NCBI GenBank assembly: GCA_017983615.1
Contig: JAGOBB010000020.1
Span: 1-38,804 of the forward strand
DNA: 38,804 bases
Origin: Azonexus sp.
Lineage (GTDB): Bacteria; Pseudomonadota; Gammaproteobacteria; Burkholderiales; Rhodocyclaceae
Direction of reading: 5' to 3'
Under the pieces are notes generated by a model, which was not told where the DNA came from, searched no databases, and saw nothing but the letters and a program-made list of their open reading frames with translations. A program made the translations under genes and the position numbers. Shown piece by piece: positions 6,290 through 14,446 of this stretch (positions are counted from its first letter, which is position 1; the number at the start of each line of letters is the position of its first letter).

Positions 6290-7984
6290 GTGTCGGATAC
6301 CTCACAAAACGCCGCCGTCCTCCTCGCCTACCACGCGCGCACCAAGCACCGCTTCGAAGCGTATGCCGAAGGCCCAGGCCAGCTCGACTGGGACGCCCAG
6401 CCGGCGGCCTTCCGCCACTACCCCGGCGCCCCGGTGCTCGAATTGCCGCTGGCGGCAAGCCGTTTCGAACAATGCTACGGTCGCCTGCAAAAAAAGCCCG
6501 AAATTGAAATCCCCCCCGACCTCGACAGCCTCGGCGCCCTGCTCGAACTGAGCTTCGGCCTATCGGCCTGGAAAACCTGGGGGCCGAACCGCTGGGCGCT
6601 GCGCAACAACCCGTCCTCGGGCAACCTGCACCCGGTCGAGGCCTACGTGCTGAGCGCCGGCCTGCCCGGCATCCCTGACGGCCTGCACCACTACGACCCG
6701 GAACAGCACGTCCTCGAAGGCCGCGCCCTGCGCCAGGCCGACGGCAGCCGGTGGCTGGCCATCGGCCTGAGCAGCGTCATGTGGCGCGAAGCCTGGAAAT
6801 ACGGCGAACGCGCCTTCCGCTACTGCCAGCTCGATGTCGGCCACGCCATCGCGACGCTGTCCTACGCCGCCGCGCTGCTCGGCTGGCAAGTCGAAGCGCT
6901 GGCCGTACCGAGCGAGACACTAGCGCAGTGCCTCGGCCTCGACCGGCCCGACGACTTTCCGCCGTCGCGCTATGCCTTCACTGAGATCGAAGAGCCGGAA
7001 ATCCTGCTCGCCATCAGCGCCCCCGGCCTCGGCGAAGTGCCAGCCGAACTCGCTGGCTGGCTGGCTGCGGCCCACTGGCAGGGACAACCAACCCGCATCG
7101 ACCCCTCGCCCGGCTACCGCTGGCCGGCCATCGACCAGGCGGCCGCGGCCAGCCGAAGGCCACCCCCAAACGCCGGAATGCTATCCCCCAAGGGGACTTC
7201 CTTCGGGGCGCGGTCGCCGGCAAAAAAAGCCCCATTTCCAAATTTTCCAGCGTTGCCAACACACGCGACGATGGCCGGCGCCATGCAGATCATCCGCCAG
7301 CGCCGCAGCGGCCAGCGTTTCGACCCAAAATGCACGCTCGACAAGGCTGCCTTCTACCGGATGCTCGACGCCACCCTGCCCCGCCCGCTGGCCCCGTTCT
7401 CCGCTCAGGAAGCCGACCCGGCCATCCACCTGCTGCTCTTCGTGCTTCGCGTCGACGGCCTGCCCCCCGGCCTCTACCTGCTGCCGCGCACGCCGGCTGC
7501 CGCGGCCACCCTGCCCGGAGAACTGGGCAAAAGCGACGACCGGTTCGCCAGCCGCTGCCCGGTTGCCAACGTCGATCCCGACTGCCCGCCCCACCTCAAC
7601 CTGACCCTTCTCGCCGCCCTCGGCCTGCCGGAAGTCCAGCGCCTGGCCCGCGCCCTCTCCTGTCACCAGGACATCGCGGCGACCAGCGCCTTCTCGCTCG
7701 GCATGCTCGGCGATTTCTCGACCATCGCCGATGACGGCTATGGCTACCGCGAGCTGCTGCGCGAAGCAGGCCTGATCGGCCAGGTGCTCTACCTCGAAGC
7801 CGAAGCCGCTGGCATCCGCGGCACCGGCATCGGCTGCTTCTTCGACGACCCGGTACACCAGGCCTTCGGCGTCGAGGGCAGCCGTTGGCAAAGCGTCTAT
7901 CACTTCACCATCGGCACACCGGTCACCGACCTCCGCATCGAAACCGGCCCGCCCTATCCCCAGCGCAATCAGGAAAACCCATGA
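6290..7984 (+). CDS. Tandem SagB/ThcOx-type nitroreductase-like dehydrogenase
   Basis: GTG 6290 gives 564 residues; the frame extends to a TTG at 6251 but without a ribosome site (AGGA at 6273-6276 precedes the GTG, rather far at 13 bases). The first half shows the SagB-family segment WALRNNPSSGNLHPVEAYVL, then HHYDPEQHVLE and AFRYCQLDVGHA. The second half repeats the fold: MQIIRQRRSGQRFD, LPPGLYLLPR, FSLGMLGD and GIGCFFDDPVHQAFG. These are FMN-dependent oxidoreductases that oxidise azoline rings or reduce unknown substrates; no RiPP precursor or cyclodehydratase is nearby. Two copies of the dispersed repeat are translated in frame, one near residue 62 and one, with a nested hairpin, in the linker between the two halves. 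The stop overlaps the next ATG (ATGA). Confidence 0.78.
   Translation: MSDTSQNAAVLLAYHARTKHRFEAYAEGPGQLDWDAQPAAFRHYPGAPVLELPLAASRFEQCYGRLQKKPEIEIPPDLDSLGALLELSFGLSAWKTWGPNRWALRNNPSSGNLHPVEAYVLSAGLPGIPDGLHHYDPEQHVLEGRALRQADGSRWLAIGLSSVMWREAWKYGERAFRYCQLDVGHAIATLSYAAALLGWQVEALAVPSETLAQCLGLDRPDDFPPSRYAFTEIEEPEILLAISAPGLGEVPAELAGWLAAAHWQGQPTRIDPSPGYRWPAIDQAAAASRRPPPNAGMLSPKGTSFGARSPAKKAPFPNFPALPTHATMAGAMQIIRQRRSGQRFDPKCTLDKAAFYRMLDATLPRPLAPFSAQEADPAIHLLLFVLRVDGLPPGLYLLPRTPAAAATLPGELGKSDDRFASRCPVANVDPDCPPHLNLTLLAALGLPEVQRLARALSCHQDIAATSAFSLGMLGDFSTIADDGYGYRELLREAGLIGQVLYLEAEAAGIRGTGIGCFFDDPVHQAFGVEGSRWQSVYHFTIGTPVTDLRIETGPPYPQRNQENP
6291..6306 (-). promoter_or_regulatory. NifA upstream activator site (TGT-N10-ACA)
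   Basis: TGT at 6291-6293 and ACA at 6304-6306 are exactly ten bases apart, the NifA-binding consensus. It lies about 120 bases upstream of the predicted nafY transcription start, the usual position. The site overlaps the first codons of the sagB-like gene, so regulatory and coding sequence are shared here. The short motif occurs by chance, so the support is its position. Confidence 0.6.
6471..6511 (+). repeat. Dispersed short repeat, copy 4 (inside sagB-like gene)
   Basis: It reads AATGCTACGGTCGCCTGC, then an A-run and GCCCGAAATTGAAAT on the plus strand, with the full 13-base core. It is translated as QCYGRLQKKPEIEI, between the N-terminal lead and the first conserved segment of the nitroreductase fold, with no break in frame. 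Confidence 0.75.
7177..7245 (+). repeat. Dispersed short repeat, copy 7, split by a nested 27-nt hairpin
   Basis: AATGCTA (7177-7183) and CGGTCGCCGGC plus A-run, GCCCC (from 7211) are the two halves of the repeat. Between them 27 bases (7184-7210) form a hairpin: CCCCAAGG pairs with CCTTCGGGG across one bulge. 27 is a multiple of three and the host frame stays open. The encoded stretch (NAGMLSPKGTSFGARSPAKK) is low-complexity linker between the two nitroreductase halves. Confidence 0.6.
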
Positions 7985-8421
7985 CCCCGACCCTCGCCGC
8001 CTTCCTCGAACAACACGGCTTCCCGACCGACAATCTCTCCGCCCCTCAAGCCGACGGCCGTTTCACGCCGCTGATGCGCGCCGCCAAGGAAGGCCGTCTC
8101 GACGTCGTTAAGGAACTGCTGGCGCTGGGCGTCGATATCGCCGTGGCCAACGCCGACGGCTGCAACGCCCTGTGGCTGGCCTGCTACAACGGCAGCCACG
8201 AAATCATCGAAATCCTGATCGCCGCCGGCATCGACATCGACCTGCAAAACGGCAACGGCGCCAGCGCGCTGATGTACGTGTCGTCGAACAGCAAGCCCGA
8301 CCTGGTCAAGCTGCTGCTCGAAAAAGGCGCCAACCCGAAACTGAAGAATTTCGACGATTTCTCGGCGCTCGACCTGGCCGCGTCGGTGGAATGCCTGAAG
8401 CTCTTGAAGAAGGCCGCCTAG
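7981..8421 (+). CDS. Ankyrin-repeat protein
   Basis: The product is 146 residues from ATG 7981, overlapping the sagB-like stop by ATGA, so translation is probably coupled. Four ankyrin units can be traced from residue about 26: FTPLMRAAKEGRLDVVKELL, CNALWLACYNGSHEIIEILI, ASALMYVSSNSKPDLVKLLL and FSALDLAASVECLKLL. No signal peptide or enzymatic domain. It is presumably a protein-binding partner of the nitroreductase. The stop codon is shared with convergent crcB: CTAG at 8418-8421 reads as a stop on both strands. Confidence 0.85.
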   Translation: MTPTLAAFLEQHGFPTDNLSAPQADGRFTPLMRAAKEGRLDVVKELLALGVDIAVANADGCNALWLACYNGSHEIIEILIAAGIDIDLQNGNGASALMYVSSNSKPDLVKLLLEKGANPKLKNFDDFSALDLAASVECLKLLKKAA

Positions 8422-8825
8422 GCCCAGATCTTCGTCGCCCCGACCGTCAGCAGGCCAAGGTAGGTCGCTGTCAGCGAGCCGATCAGATGCACGGAAGCGA
8501 GGCCGAGGGCCAGCGGCAACTGCCCGGCCAGCATGCGTTCGACGACTTCGGCCGAGAAGGTCGAGAAGGTGGTCAGACCGCCGAGAAAACCGGTGATTGC
8601 GAACAGTTTCCAGGCCATCGGGAAATGCGTGTTCATGTGGAAAACGCCGACCGCGATGCCGACCAGATAGCCACCGATCACATTGGCCGCCAGCGTACCG
8701 AGCGGCAGGGCGAGAAACAGCGGGTTCAGGGCTACCCCGAGCAACCAACGCGACCAGGCGCCGAGAGCCGCCCCCAGGCCGACGGCGAGGAAATTCAGGG
8801 CGGAGAGGTTGTGCAGGGCCGACAT
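8418..8825 (-). CDS. crcB: Fluoride channel CrcB/FluC
   Basis: The product is 135 residues with four hydrophobic helices. The family signatures are GAALGAWSRWLLG (residues about 18-30), TLAANVIGGYLVG, and GFLGGLTTFSTFS with the phenylalanine-box and Ser/Thr track residues. CrcB forms a dual-topology dimer that exports fluoride. The region upstream on the minus strand (8826-8893) was examined for a fluoride riboswitch; none was recognised. It is divergent from glnS across about 68 bases. Confidence 0.92.
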   Translation of the reverse strand: MSALHNLSALNFLAVGLGAALGAWSRWLLGVALNPLFLALPLGTLAANVIGGYLVGIAVGVFHMNTHFPMAWKLFAITGFLGGLTTFSTFSAEVVERMLAGQLPLALGLASVHLIGSLTATYLGLLTVGATKIWA

Positions 8826-8893
8826 CCGGTGAATTTTATCGGATTCATGATGCCAACCGGTAAAATAGCGCGATTACGCAATGAGGTTTTACC

Positions 8894-10693
8894 GTGAGCA
8901 GCCCCAACAAGCCTGAAGCCGCCCCCGCAGCCAATTTCATCCGCAATATCGTCGAAGCCGACCTGGCCGCCGGCAAGCACGCCCAGCGCCGCTGGGCCGG
9001 CCGTCCCGGTACCGCCGCCGACCACGCCACGGCACCGCTCGACCCGGCGAAAATCCGCACCCGCTTCCCGCCCGAGCCGAACGGCTACCTGCACTTCGGC
9101 CACGCCAAGTCCATCCTGCTCAACTTCGGCCTCGCCGAACAATATGGCGGCCGCTGTCACCTGCGCTTCGACGACACCAATCCGGAGAAGGAAGAGCAGG
9201 AATATGTCGACGCCATCGTCGATTCGGTTAAATGGCTCGGCTGTTCGTGGGAGAAAGTCGGCGAAACCAATCTCTACCAGGCCTCCAACTATTTCGACTG
9301 GATGGCCCAGTTTGCCGAATGCCTGATCTCGGCCGGCCACGCCTACGTTGACAGCCAGTCGGCCGACGAAATGCGCGCCAACCGCGGCACGCTGACCCAG
9401 CCGGGCAAGGATTCGCCGTTCCGTAGCCGCAGCGTCGCCGAGAACATGGACCTGTTCAGGCGCATGCAGGCCGGCGAATTCGCCGACGGCACGCACATCC
9501 TGCGCGCCAAGATCGACATGGCGGCGCCCAACATCAACCTGCGCGACCCGGCCATCTACCGCATCCGCCATGCCACGCACCACAACACCGGCGACAAGTG
9601 GTGCGTCTATCCGATGTACACCTTCGCCCATCCGATCGAAGACGCGCTGGAGAACATCACCCACTCGATCTGCACGCTGGAATTCGAGGATCAGCGCCCG
9701 TTCTACGACTGGCTGCTCGAACGACTGGCCGAAGGCGGCCTGTTGCAGCGTCCGCTGCCGCAACAGATCGAATTCTCGCGCCTCAACCTGACTTACGTCG
9801 TGCTGTCCAAGCGCAAGCTGATCCAGCTGGTCGAGGAAAAGCATGTCGACGGCTGGGATGACCCGCGCATGCCAACCCTGGTCGGCGCCCGCCGTCGTGG
9901 CTACTCGGCCGAAGGCTTCCGCCTGTTCGCCGATCGCATCGGCGTGTCCAAGAACGACTCGCTGATCGACTACGTGCTGTTCGAAGACGCCATGCGCGAG
10001 GTGATGAACGAATCCGACCAGCGCCGCGTCGCCGTGCTCGATCCGCTCAAGCTGATCATCGACAACTATCCGGAAGGCCAGTTCGAGGACTGCTCGGTCA
10101 CCAATCACCCGCTGCACCCTGAGCTGGGCACACGCACCATGCCCTTCGGCCGCGAACTGTGGATCGAAGGCGAGGACTTCCAGGAAGTGCCGGAAAAGGG
10201 CTTCCGCCGCCTCTTCCCGGGCAACAAGGCGCGCCTGAAGTACGGCTACATTGTCGAATGCACCGGCTGCGACAAGGACGCGAACGGGAAAATTACCGCC
10301 GTGCATTGCACCTACCTGCCCGACACCAAGTCCGGCACGCCGGGCGCCGACAGCATCAAGGTCAAGGGCAACCTGCACTGGGTCTCGGCGGCGCACGCCT
10401 ACCCGGCCGAAGTCCGGCTCTATGACCGCCTGTTCAAGGTCCCGGCCCCGGGCGCCCGCCGTGAGGGCGACGCCCCTGAGCTGGAGCGCGACTTCCTCGA
10501 CGACCTGAATCCCGAGTCCCGTCGGACGCTTACCGCTCAGCTCGAAGCCAGCCTGCGCGATGCCCTGCCTGAAGAACGCTTCCAATTCGAGCGCCACGGC
10601 TACTTCGTCGCCGACCGCGTCGATTCCAAGCCGGGCGCTCCAGTATTCAACCGGGCGGTCACGCTCAAGGACTCTTGGAGCAAGGGCGCCTGA
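8894..10693 (+). CDS. glnS: Glutaminyl-tRNA synthetase
   Basis: The product is 599 residues from GTG 8894, with GAGG at 8883-8886. Class I features: the HIGH-type motif in PNGYLHFGHAKS (residues about 62-73), the GlnRS/GluRS-common RFDDTNPEKE, and the KMSKS counterpart VLSKRKL. The C-terminal anticodon-binding beta-barrels end in GYFVADRVDS. It charges tRNA-Gln with glutamine in the cytoplasm. Length is slightly above the E. coli protein, with a short Ala/Pro-rich extension before FIRNIVEAD. It heads a tight cluster with the following three genes. Confidence 0.96.
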   Translation: MSSPNKPEAAPAANFIRNIVEADLAAGKHAQRRWAGRPGTAADHATAPLDPAKIRTRFPPEPNGYLHFGHAKSILLNFGLAEQYGGRCHLRFDDTNPEKEEQEYVDAIVDSVKWLGCSWEKVGETNLYQASNYFDWMAQFAECLISAGHAYVDSQSADEMRANRGTLTQPGKDSPFRSRSVAENMDLFRRMQAGEFADGTHILRAKIDMAAPNINLRDPAIYRIRHATHHNTGDKWCVYPMYTFAHPIEDALENITHSICTLEFEDQRPFYDWLLERLAEGGLLQRPLPQQIEFSRLNLTYVVLSKRKLIQLVEEKHVDGWDDPRMPTLVGARRRGYSAEGFRLFADRIGVSKNDSLIDYVLFEDAMREVMNESDQRRVAVLDPLKLIIDNYPEGQFEDCSVTNHPLHPELGTRTMPFGRELWIEGEDFQEVPEKGFRRLFPGNKARLKYGYIVECTGCDKDANGKITAVHCTYLPDTKSGTPGADSIKVKGNLHWVSAAHAYPAEVRLYDRLFKVPAPGARREGDAPELERDFLDDLNPESRRTLTAQLEASLRDALPEERFQFERHGYFVADRVDSKPGAPVFNRAVTLKDSWSKGA

Positions 10694-10694
10694 G

Positions 10695-10895
10695 ATGGCC
10701 GGCAGCTGGGGTTGTCCGCACGAAATCGGCGATCGCTGCACGAAGGTGAACAACCTTCCGTGCAATCCCGGCATGAAGGGCTGCGAACTCGCTGGCCGCT
10801 TCCGTTTTGCCGACGAGAGCAAGAACGAGCGCTACTGGGAAAAGAAGGCCCGGGCGCAAGCGGCGGCCAAGAACGCTCCTACCGGGGACGCATGA
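10695..10895 (+). CDS. Conserved 66-residue cysteine-containing protein
   Basis: It starts one base after the glnS stop codon and ends overlapping the next ATG (ATGA). The sequence begins MAGSWGCPHEIGDRCTKVNN and continues PCNPGMKGCELAGRF: four cysteines (positions 7, 15, 23, 29) spaced like a small metal-binding or Fe-S module, followed by a basic helical tail. Similar small proteins are, to my recollection, widespread in Betaproteobacteria but uncharacterised. Tight coupling between glnS and a DNA methyltransferase gene argues that it is real. Confidence 0.75.
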   Translation: MAGSWGCPHEIGDRCTKVNNLPCNPGMKGCELAGRFRFADESKNERYWEKKARAQAAAKNAPTGDA

Positions 10896-12061
10896 CCCGC
10901 GACGTCGCCCAACTCGGCCAGGTGTTCACGCCGCCTAATGTGGTGGACTTCATGCTGGATCTTTGCCAGAACAAGGGCCGGACGCTGGAGCCTTCGGCCG
11001 GCGACGGAGCCTTCTTCAGCACCCTGCGCGAGCGCGGCGCTGATTGTGTCGGCATCGAGATCGACCGGCGGGTCTGCCCGACGGGAGCGAAACTCGGCGA
11101 TTTCTTCGATTACCCGCTGAGCGAACAATTCGACACCATCATCGGCAACCCGCCCTACGTCCGCCTGCAGGATGTTACGGTCGGCACCAAAAAAAGGCTG
11201 AAATCGGACCTGTTCGACGGACGCAGCAACCTTTTTCTGTTCTTCATCGAAAAGTGCATCCGCCACCTGAAAGCGGGCGGCGAACTGGTTTTCATCGTGC
11301 CGCGCGAGTTCATCAAGCTGACCGCCGCCAAGAAACTGAACGCCTGGCTGGCCGAGCAGGGCAGCATCACGCATTTCTACGAAACCGGCGACGTCCGCGT
11401 CTTCGGCGACCACACACCGAACTGCGCCATTTTCCGCTTCGAGAAGGGGCGCCAGGACCGGCGCATGGCCGATGGGCGGACCTTTACCGAGGTCGATGGC
11501 CAGCTGATGTTCCTGCGCGACGATTACCGCGTACGCCTGGCCGACGTTTTCGAGGTCAAGGTTGGTGCCGTTTCCGGCGCCGACCAGATCTACACGCACC
11601 CCAAGGGCAACATGGAATTCGTCTATTCGAAGACTGTGGACACCGGCGAAACGCGGCGCATGCTGTACGGTATCAAGCACCCGCACCTCGACAAGCACAA
11701 GGCCGAACTGCTTGCCCGCCGCGTCCGTCCCTTCGACGAAAGCAACTGGTGGCAGTGGGGTCGCGCTTTTCCAATCAGCGAGCATCCGCGCATCTACGTC
11801 AATGGCCGGACGCGCAAGCCGGCGCCGTTCTTCCTGCACGACTGCAAGAGCTTCGACGGCTCCGTCCTGGCGCTATTTCCCAAGAACCGGCACATCGCGC
11901 GACGCGACCTGATCGAATGCACGATGATGCTCAATCATGAAGTCGACTGGCAGCAACTCGGCTTCGTCTGCGACGGGCGCTTCATCTTCACCCAGCGCAG
12001 CCTGCAGACCTGCCTGCTGCCGGACAAGTTTTCCCGCTATCTCCCGAAAGACTCCGCATGA
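10892..12061 (+). CDS. Orphan N6-adenine DNA methyltransferase
   Basis: The product is 389 residues from ATG 10892, overlapping the previous stop by 4 bases. S-adenosylmethionine motif I is [10 protein letters not shown] (residues about 32-41) and the adenine-specific catalytic motif is NPPY at residues 86-89 ([12 protein letters not shown]). The C-terminal part ([25 protein letters not shown]) is the target-recognition region. The layout fits Eco57I/TaqI-type gamma-class enzymes, but no endonuclease domain or partner restriction gene is present. It is embedded between housekeeping genes and coupled to pyrF, suggesting a resident epigenetic or protective role. Target sequence cannot be predicted. 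Confidence 0.85.
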   Translation: MTRDVAQLGQVFTPPNVVDFMLDLCQNKGRTLEPSAGDGAFFSTLRERGADCVGIEIDRRVCPTGAKLGDFFDYPLSEQFDTIIGNPPYVRLQDVTVGTKKRLKSDLFDGRSNLFLFFIEKCIRHLKAGGELVFIVPREFIKLTAAKKLNAWLAEQGSITHFYETGDVRVFGDHTPNCAIFRFEKGRQDRRMADGRTFTEVDGQLMFLRDDYRVRLADVFEVKVGAVSGADQIYTHPKGNMEFVYSKTVDTGETRRMLYGIKHPHLDKHKAELLARRVRPFDESNWWQWGRAFPISEHPRIYVNGRTRKPAPFFLHDCKSFDGSVLALFPKNRHIARRDLIECTMMLNHEVDWQQLGFVCDGRFIFTQRSLQTCLLPDKFSRYLPKDSA

Positions 12062-12870
12062 CCTTTATCAACCAACTGAACGCTGCCTGGCAGAAGAACA
12101 ATTCCCTGCTCTGCGTCGGCCTCGATCCCGATCCGGCCAAGTTCCCGGCGCACCTGAAGGGCCGCGACGATGCCATCTTCGAATTCTGCGCCGCCATCGT
12201 CGACGCCACGGCCGACCTCGTCTGCTCGTTCAAGCCGCAGATCGCCTACTTTGCCGCCCGCCGCGCCGAAGACCAGCTAGAAGCATTGATCGCCCGCATC
12301 CACGCCAAGCACCCCGGCATCCCGGTCATTCTCGACGCCAAGCGCGGCGACATCGGCTCGACGGCCGAGCAATACGCCGTCGAAGCCTTCGGGCGCTTCA
12401 AGGCCGACGCCGTGACGGTCAATCCCTACATGGGCCGCGACTCGGTCGATCCCTACCTGGCTTACCCGGACAAGGGCGTCATCCTGCTCTGCCGGACTTC
12501 CAACCCCGGCGGCTCCGACCTGCAGTTTCTCGATGTCGGCGGCGAGAAACTTTATGAGCGCGTCGCCCGGCTGGCCGCCGGCGAGTGGAACACCTCCGGC
12601 CAGATCAGCCTGGTCGTCGGCGCCACCTTCCCGGCCGAGATCGCCCGCGTCCGCGAAATCGTCGGCGACGTGCCCCTGCTGGTGCCCGGCATCGGCGCCC
12701 AGGGCGGCGACATCGAGGCGACGGTCAAGGCCGGCCGGACGGCCAACGGAACCGGCTTGATGATCAACTCGTCACGTGCCATTCTCTACGCTGGCAAGGA
12801 TCAAAATTTCGCCGCCGCGGCGCGCCAGGCAGCCCTCGAAACCCGCGACGCCATCAATCTCTACCGTTGA
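12058..12870 (+). CDS. pyrF: Orotidine 5'-phosphate decarboxylase, type 2
   Basis: The product is 270 residues from ATG 12058, overlapping the methyltransferase stop by ATGA. The N-terminal [12 protein letters not shown] and the catalytic [18 protein letters not shown] (residues about 91-108) are the Lys-Asp charge relay of the type 2 subfamily; [10 protein letters not shown] is the phosphate-binding loop. It converts OMP to UMP in pyrimidine synthesis. The TGA stop (12868-12870) is also the left copy of a possible 3-bp target duplication of the adjoining MITE-like element. Confidence 0.95.
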   Translation: MTFINQLNAAWQKNNSLLCVGLDPDPAKFPAHLKGRDDAIFEFCAAIVDATADLVCSFKPQIAYFAARRAEDQLEALIARIHAKHPGIPVILDAKRGDIGSTAEQYAVEAFGRFKADAVTVNPYMGRDSVDPYLAYPDKGVILLCRTSNPGGSDLQFLDVGGEKLYERVARLAAGEWNTSGQISLVVGATFPAEIARVREIVGDVPLLVPGIGAQGGDIEATVKAGRTANGTGLMINSSRAILYAGKDQNFAAAARQAALETRDAINLYR

Positions 12871-13029
12871 GAGTCTGTAAAATATTTGTTCACGCCCGCT
12901 CCCCGCGCCCAGACGAACCCGCTCGGCGTTGCAAATGCTCGCCATAGCCCAGACTATGGCGAGCATTTGCGCCTTGATCGTACACGCCTGGACACGTTGC
13001 TCGGGCGCGCCCAAATAATTCACAGACTC
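12871..13029. mobile_element. MITE-like full-length hairpin element, 159 bp
   Basis: The ends are perfect inverted repeats GAGTCTGT (12871-12878) and ACAGACTC (13022-13029). Comparing the left arm with the reverse complement of the right arm shows they align along almost their whole length, with a near-perfect 16-base central stem (CAAATGCTCGCCATAG facing its complement) around a loop of about six bases. TGA flanks both ends (12868-12870 and 13030-13032), consistent with a 3-bp target duplication. The element is non-coding. It abuts the pyrF stop, and the right flank TGAGG gives the downstream gene its ribosome site. Confidence 0.7.
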
Positions 13030-13041
13030 TGAGGAACCACC

Positions 13042-13899
13042 ATGCGCATGGACGATTACCGCGAAAGTGACAACATCGAGGACCGCCGGGGCGGTGGTGG
13101 CGGCATCGGCCGCGGTGGCGTCGGCATAGGTGGCATCGTGCTGGCACTGGTCATCAGCTACTTCACCGGCATCAATCCGATGACCCTGCTCGGTTTCATC
13201 GAGCAAACACCGCTCGCCCGTCAGGAGGCACCGGCTGCCCAGCGCCCACCGGCCAACGACGAAACGGCCATCTTCGTCTCCAAGGTGCTGGCCTCGACCG
13301 AGGACGTGTGGACCACCGCCTTCCAGCAGAACGGCCGCCAGTACGAGACCCCCAAGCTGGTGCTGTTTACCGGCGCCACGCCGACTGCCTGCGGCACCGG
13401 CCAGACGGCGATGGGGCCGTTCTATTGCCCGGGCGACCACAAGGTTTACATCGACCTCGCCTTCTATCGCGAGCTGAAGGAACGCTTCAAGGCCCCCGGC
13501 GAATTCGCCCAGGCCTACGTCGTCGCCCACGAAGTCGGCCACCACGTCCAGAACCTGCTCGGCATCGCCGACAAGGTGCATGAAGCCCGCCAGCGCGCCG
13601 GCAAGGCCGAAGGCAATGCGCTGTCGGTGCGTATGGAACTGCAGGCCGACTGCTTGGCCGGCGTCTGGGGCAAGCGTACCGATACGATGAAGAGCGTCCT
13701 CGAACCCGGCGATCTGGAAGCCGCGCTGACTGCTGCCTCAGCGATCGGCGACGATCGTCTGCAGCAGCAGGCGCAGGGTCGCATCGTGCCGGAGAGCTTC
13801 ACGCACGGCAGCTCGGAACAGCGCGTCCGCTGGTTTCGCCGTGGTTTCGAAACCGGCGACATGAACCAGTGCAACACCTTCAAGGCCGAGCGCCTGTAA
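13042..13899 (+). CDS. YpfJ-type neutral zinc metallopeptidase
   Basis: The product is 285 residues. The zinc motif is HEVGHH near residue 163 (VVAHEVGHHVQNLLG), with the downstream third-ligand region in LQADCLAGVWG. The N-terminus is Gly/Arg-rich (DRRGGGGGIGRGG), then one membrane helix (IGGIVLALVISYFTG), placing the catalytic domain outside the cytoplasm. Conserved FYCPGDHKVYIDLAFYREL is the family signature. The ribosome site GAGG (13031-13034) starts at the edge of the MITE-like element. The physiological substrate of this family is unknown. Confidence 0.88.
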   Translation: MRMDDYRESDNIEDRRGGGGGIGRGGVGIGGIVLALVISYFTGINPMTLLGFIEQTPLARQEAPAAQRPPANDETAIFVSKVLASTEDVWTTAFQQNGRQYETPKLVLFTGATPTACGTGQTAMGPFYCPGDHKVYIDLAFYRELKERFKAPGEFAQAYVVAHEVGHHVQNLLGIADKVHEARQRAGKAEGNALSVRMELQADCLAGVWGKRTDTMKSVLEPGDLEAALTAASAIGDDRLQQQAQGRIVPESFTHGSSEQRVRWFRRGFETGDMNQCNTFKAERL

Positions 13900-13906
13900 G
13901 CCCCCG

Positions 13907-14446
13907 TTGACCGACGCCTCGTCCCCCGCCAGAAAGGCGCCACGCTGGCGCCGCTGGGCGCTTGAAGCGCTCGTCTTCGTCGCTCTGGTCGCCGCCTTTC
14001 AGGCCTGGCAAACGCGCAATGCACCGCGCGGCCCGGCGCCAAACTTTGCCGGACAACTGGTCGACGGCAGCCAGTTTGACCTGGCCGACTGGCGCGCCAG
14101 TCATCCGGGCAAGGCCGGGCTGATCTATTTCTGGGCCGGGTGGTGCGGCATCTGCAAAACGACAGCCGGCACGGTCAGCAGCATCGGTGCGGACTGGCCG
14201 GTGATCACGGTAGCCATGCAGTCCGGCGACGCCGACAAGGTCGCCGAGACCATGCGCCAGCAGGGATATACCTGGGCGACACTGCCCGACCCGATGGCCG
14301 CGGTCTTCCTGCAATACGGCACCCGCGTCGTTCCTGCCTTCATCATCGTTGATCCGGCCGGCAATGTCCGCGCCGTCAGCATCGGCTACACCAGCGAAAT
14401 CGGGCTGCGCCTGCGCTTGTGGTGGGCCAGCCTGTCCGCCAATTGA
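13907..14446 (+). CDS. Membrane-anchored thioredoxin-like disulfide oxidoreductase
   Basis: The product is 179 residues. The only usable start is TTG 13907, eight bases after the metallopeptidase stop, so reinitiation is likely. An N-terminal basic stretch and one helix (WALEALVFVALVAAFQAW) anchor it in the inner membrane, with a periplasmic thioredoxin fold: active site WAGWCGIC (Cys80, Cys83) and a cis-proline segment RVVPAFIIVD. It resembles the TlpA/ScsD group that reduces or shuffles periplasmic disulfides. The stop overlaps the presumed TTG start of the next gene (TTGA). Confidence 0.82.
   Translation: MTDASSPARKAPRWRRWALEALVFVALVAAFQAWQTRNAPRGPAPNFAGQLVDGSQFDLADWRASHPGKAGLIYFWAGWCGICKTTAGTVSSIGADWPVITVAMQSGDADKVAETMRQQGYTWATLPDPMAAVFLQYGTRVVPAFIIVDPAGNVRAVSIGYTSEIGLRLRLWWASLSAN

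Noticed and set aside
8826-8893. Fluoride riboswitch ahead of crcB
   Set aside because: The leader is under 70 bases and lacks the conserved GATG and GCTGATGACTCC-type segments of the crcB motif.
8795-10822. 675-codon open frame on the minus strand across glnS
   Set aside because: It is antisense to a full-length, clearly recognisable glnS in high-GC sequence, where long shadow frames are expected; its translation is low-complexity Val/Ala/Gly/Asp-rich and resembles no family.
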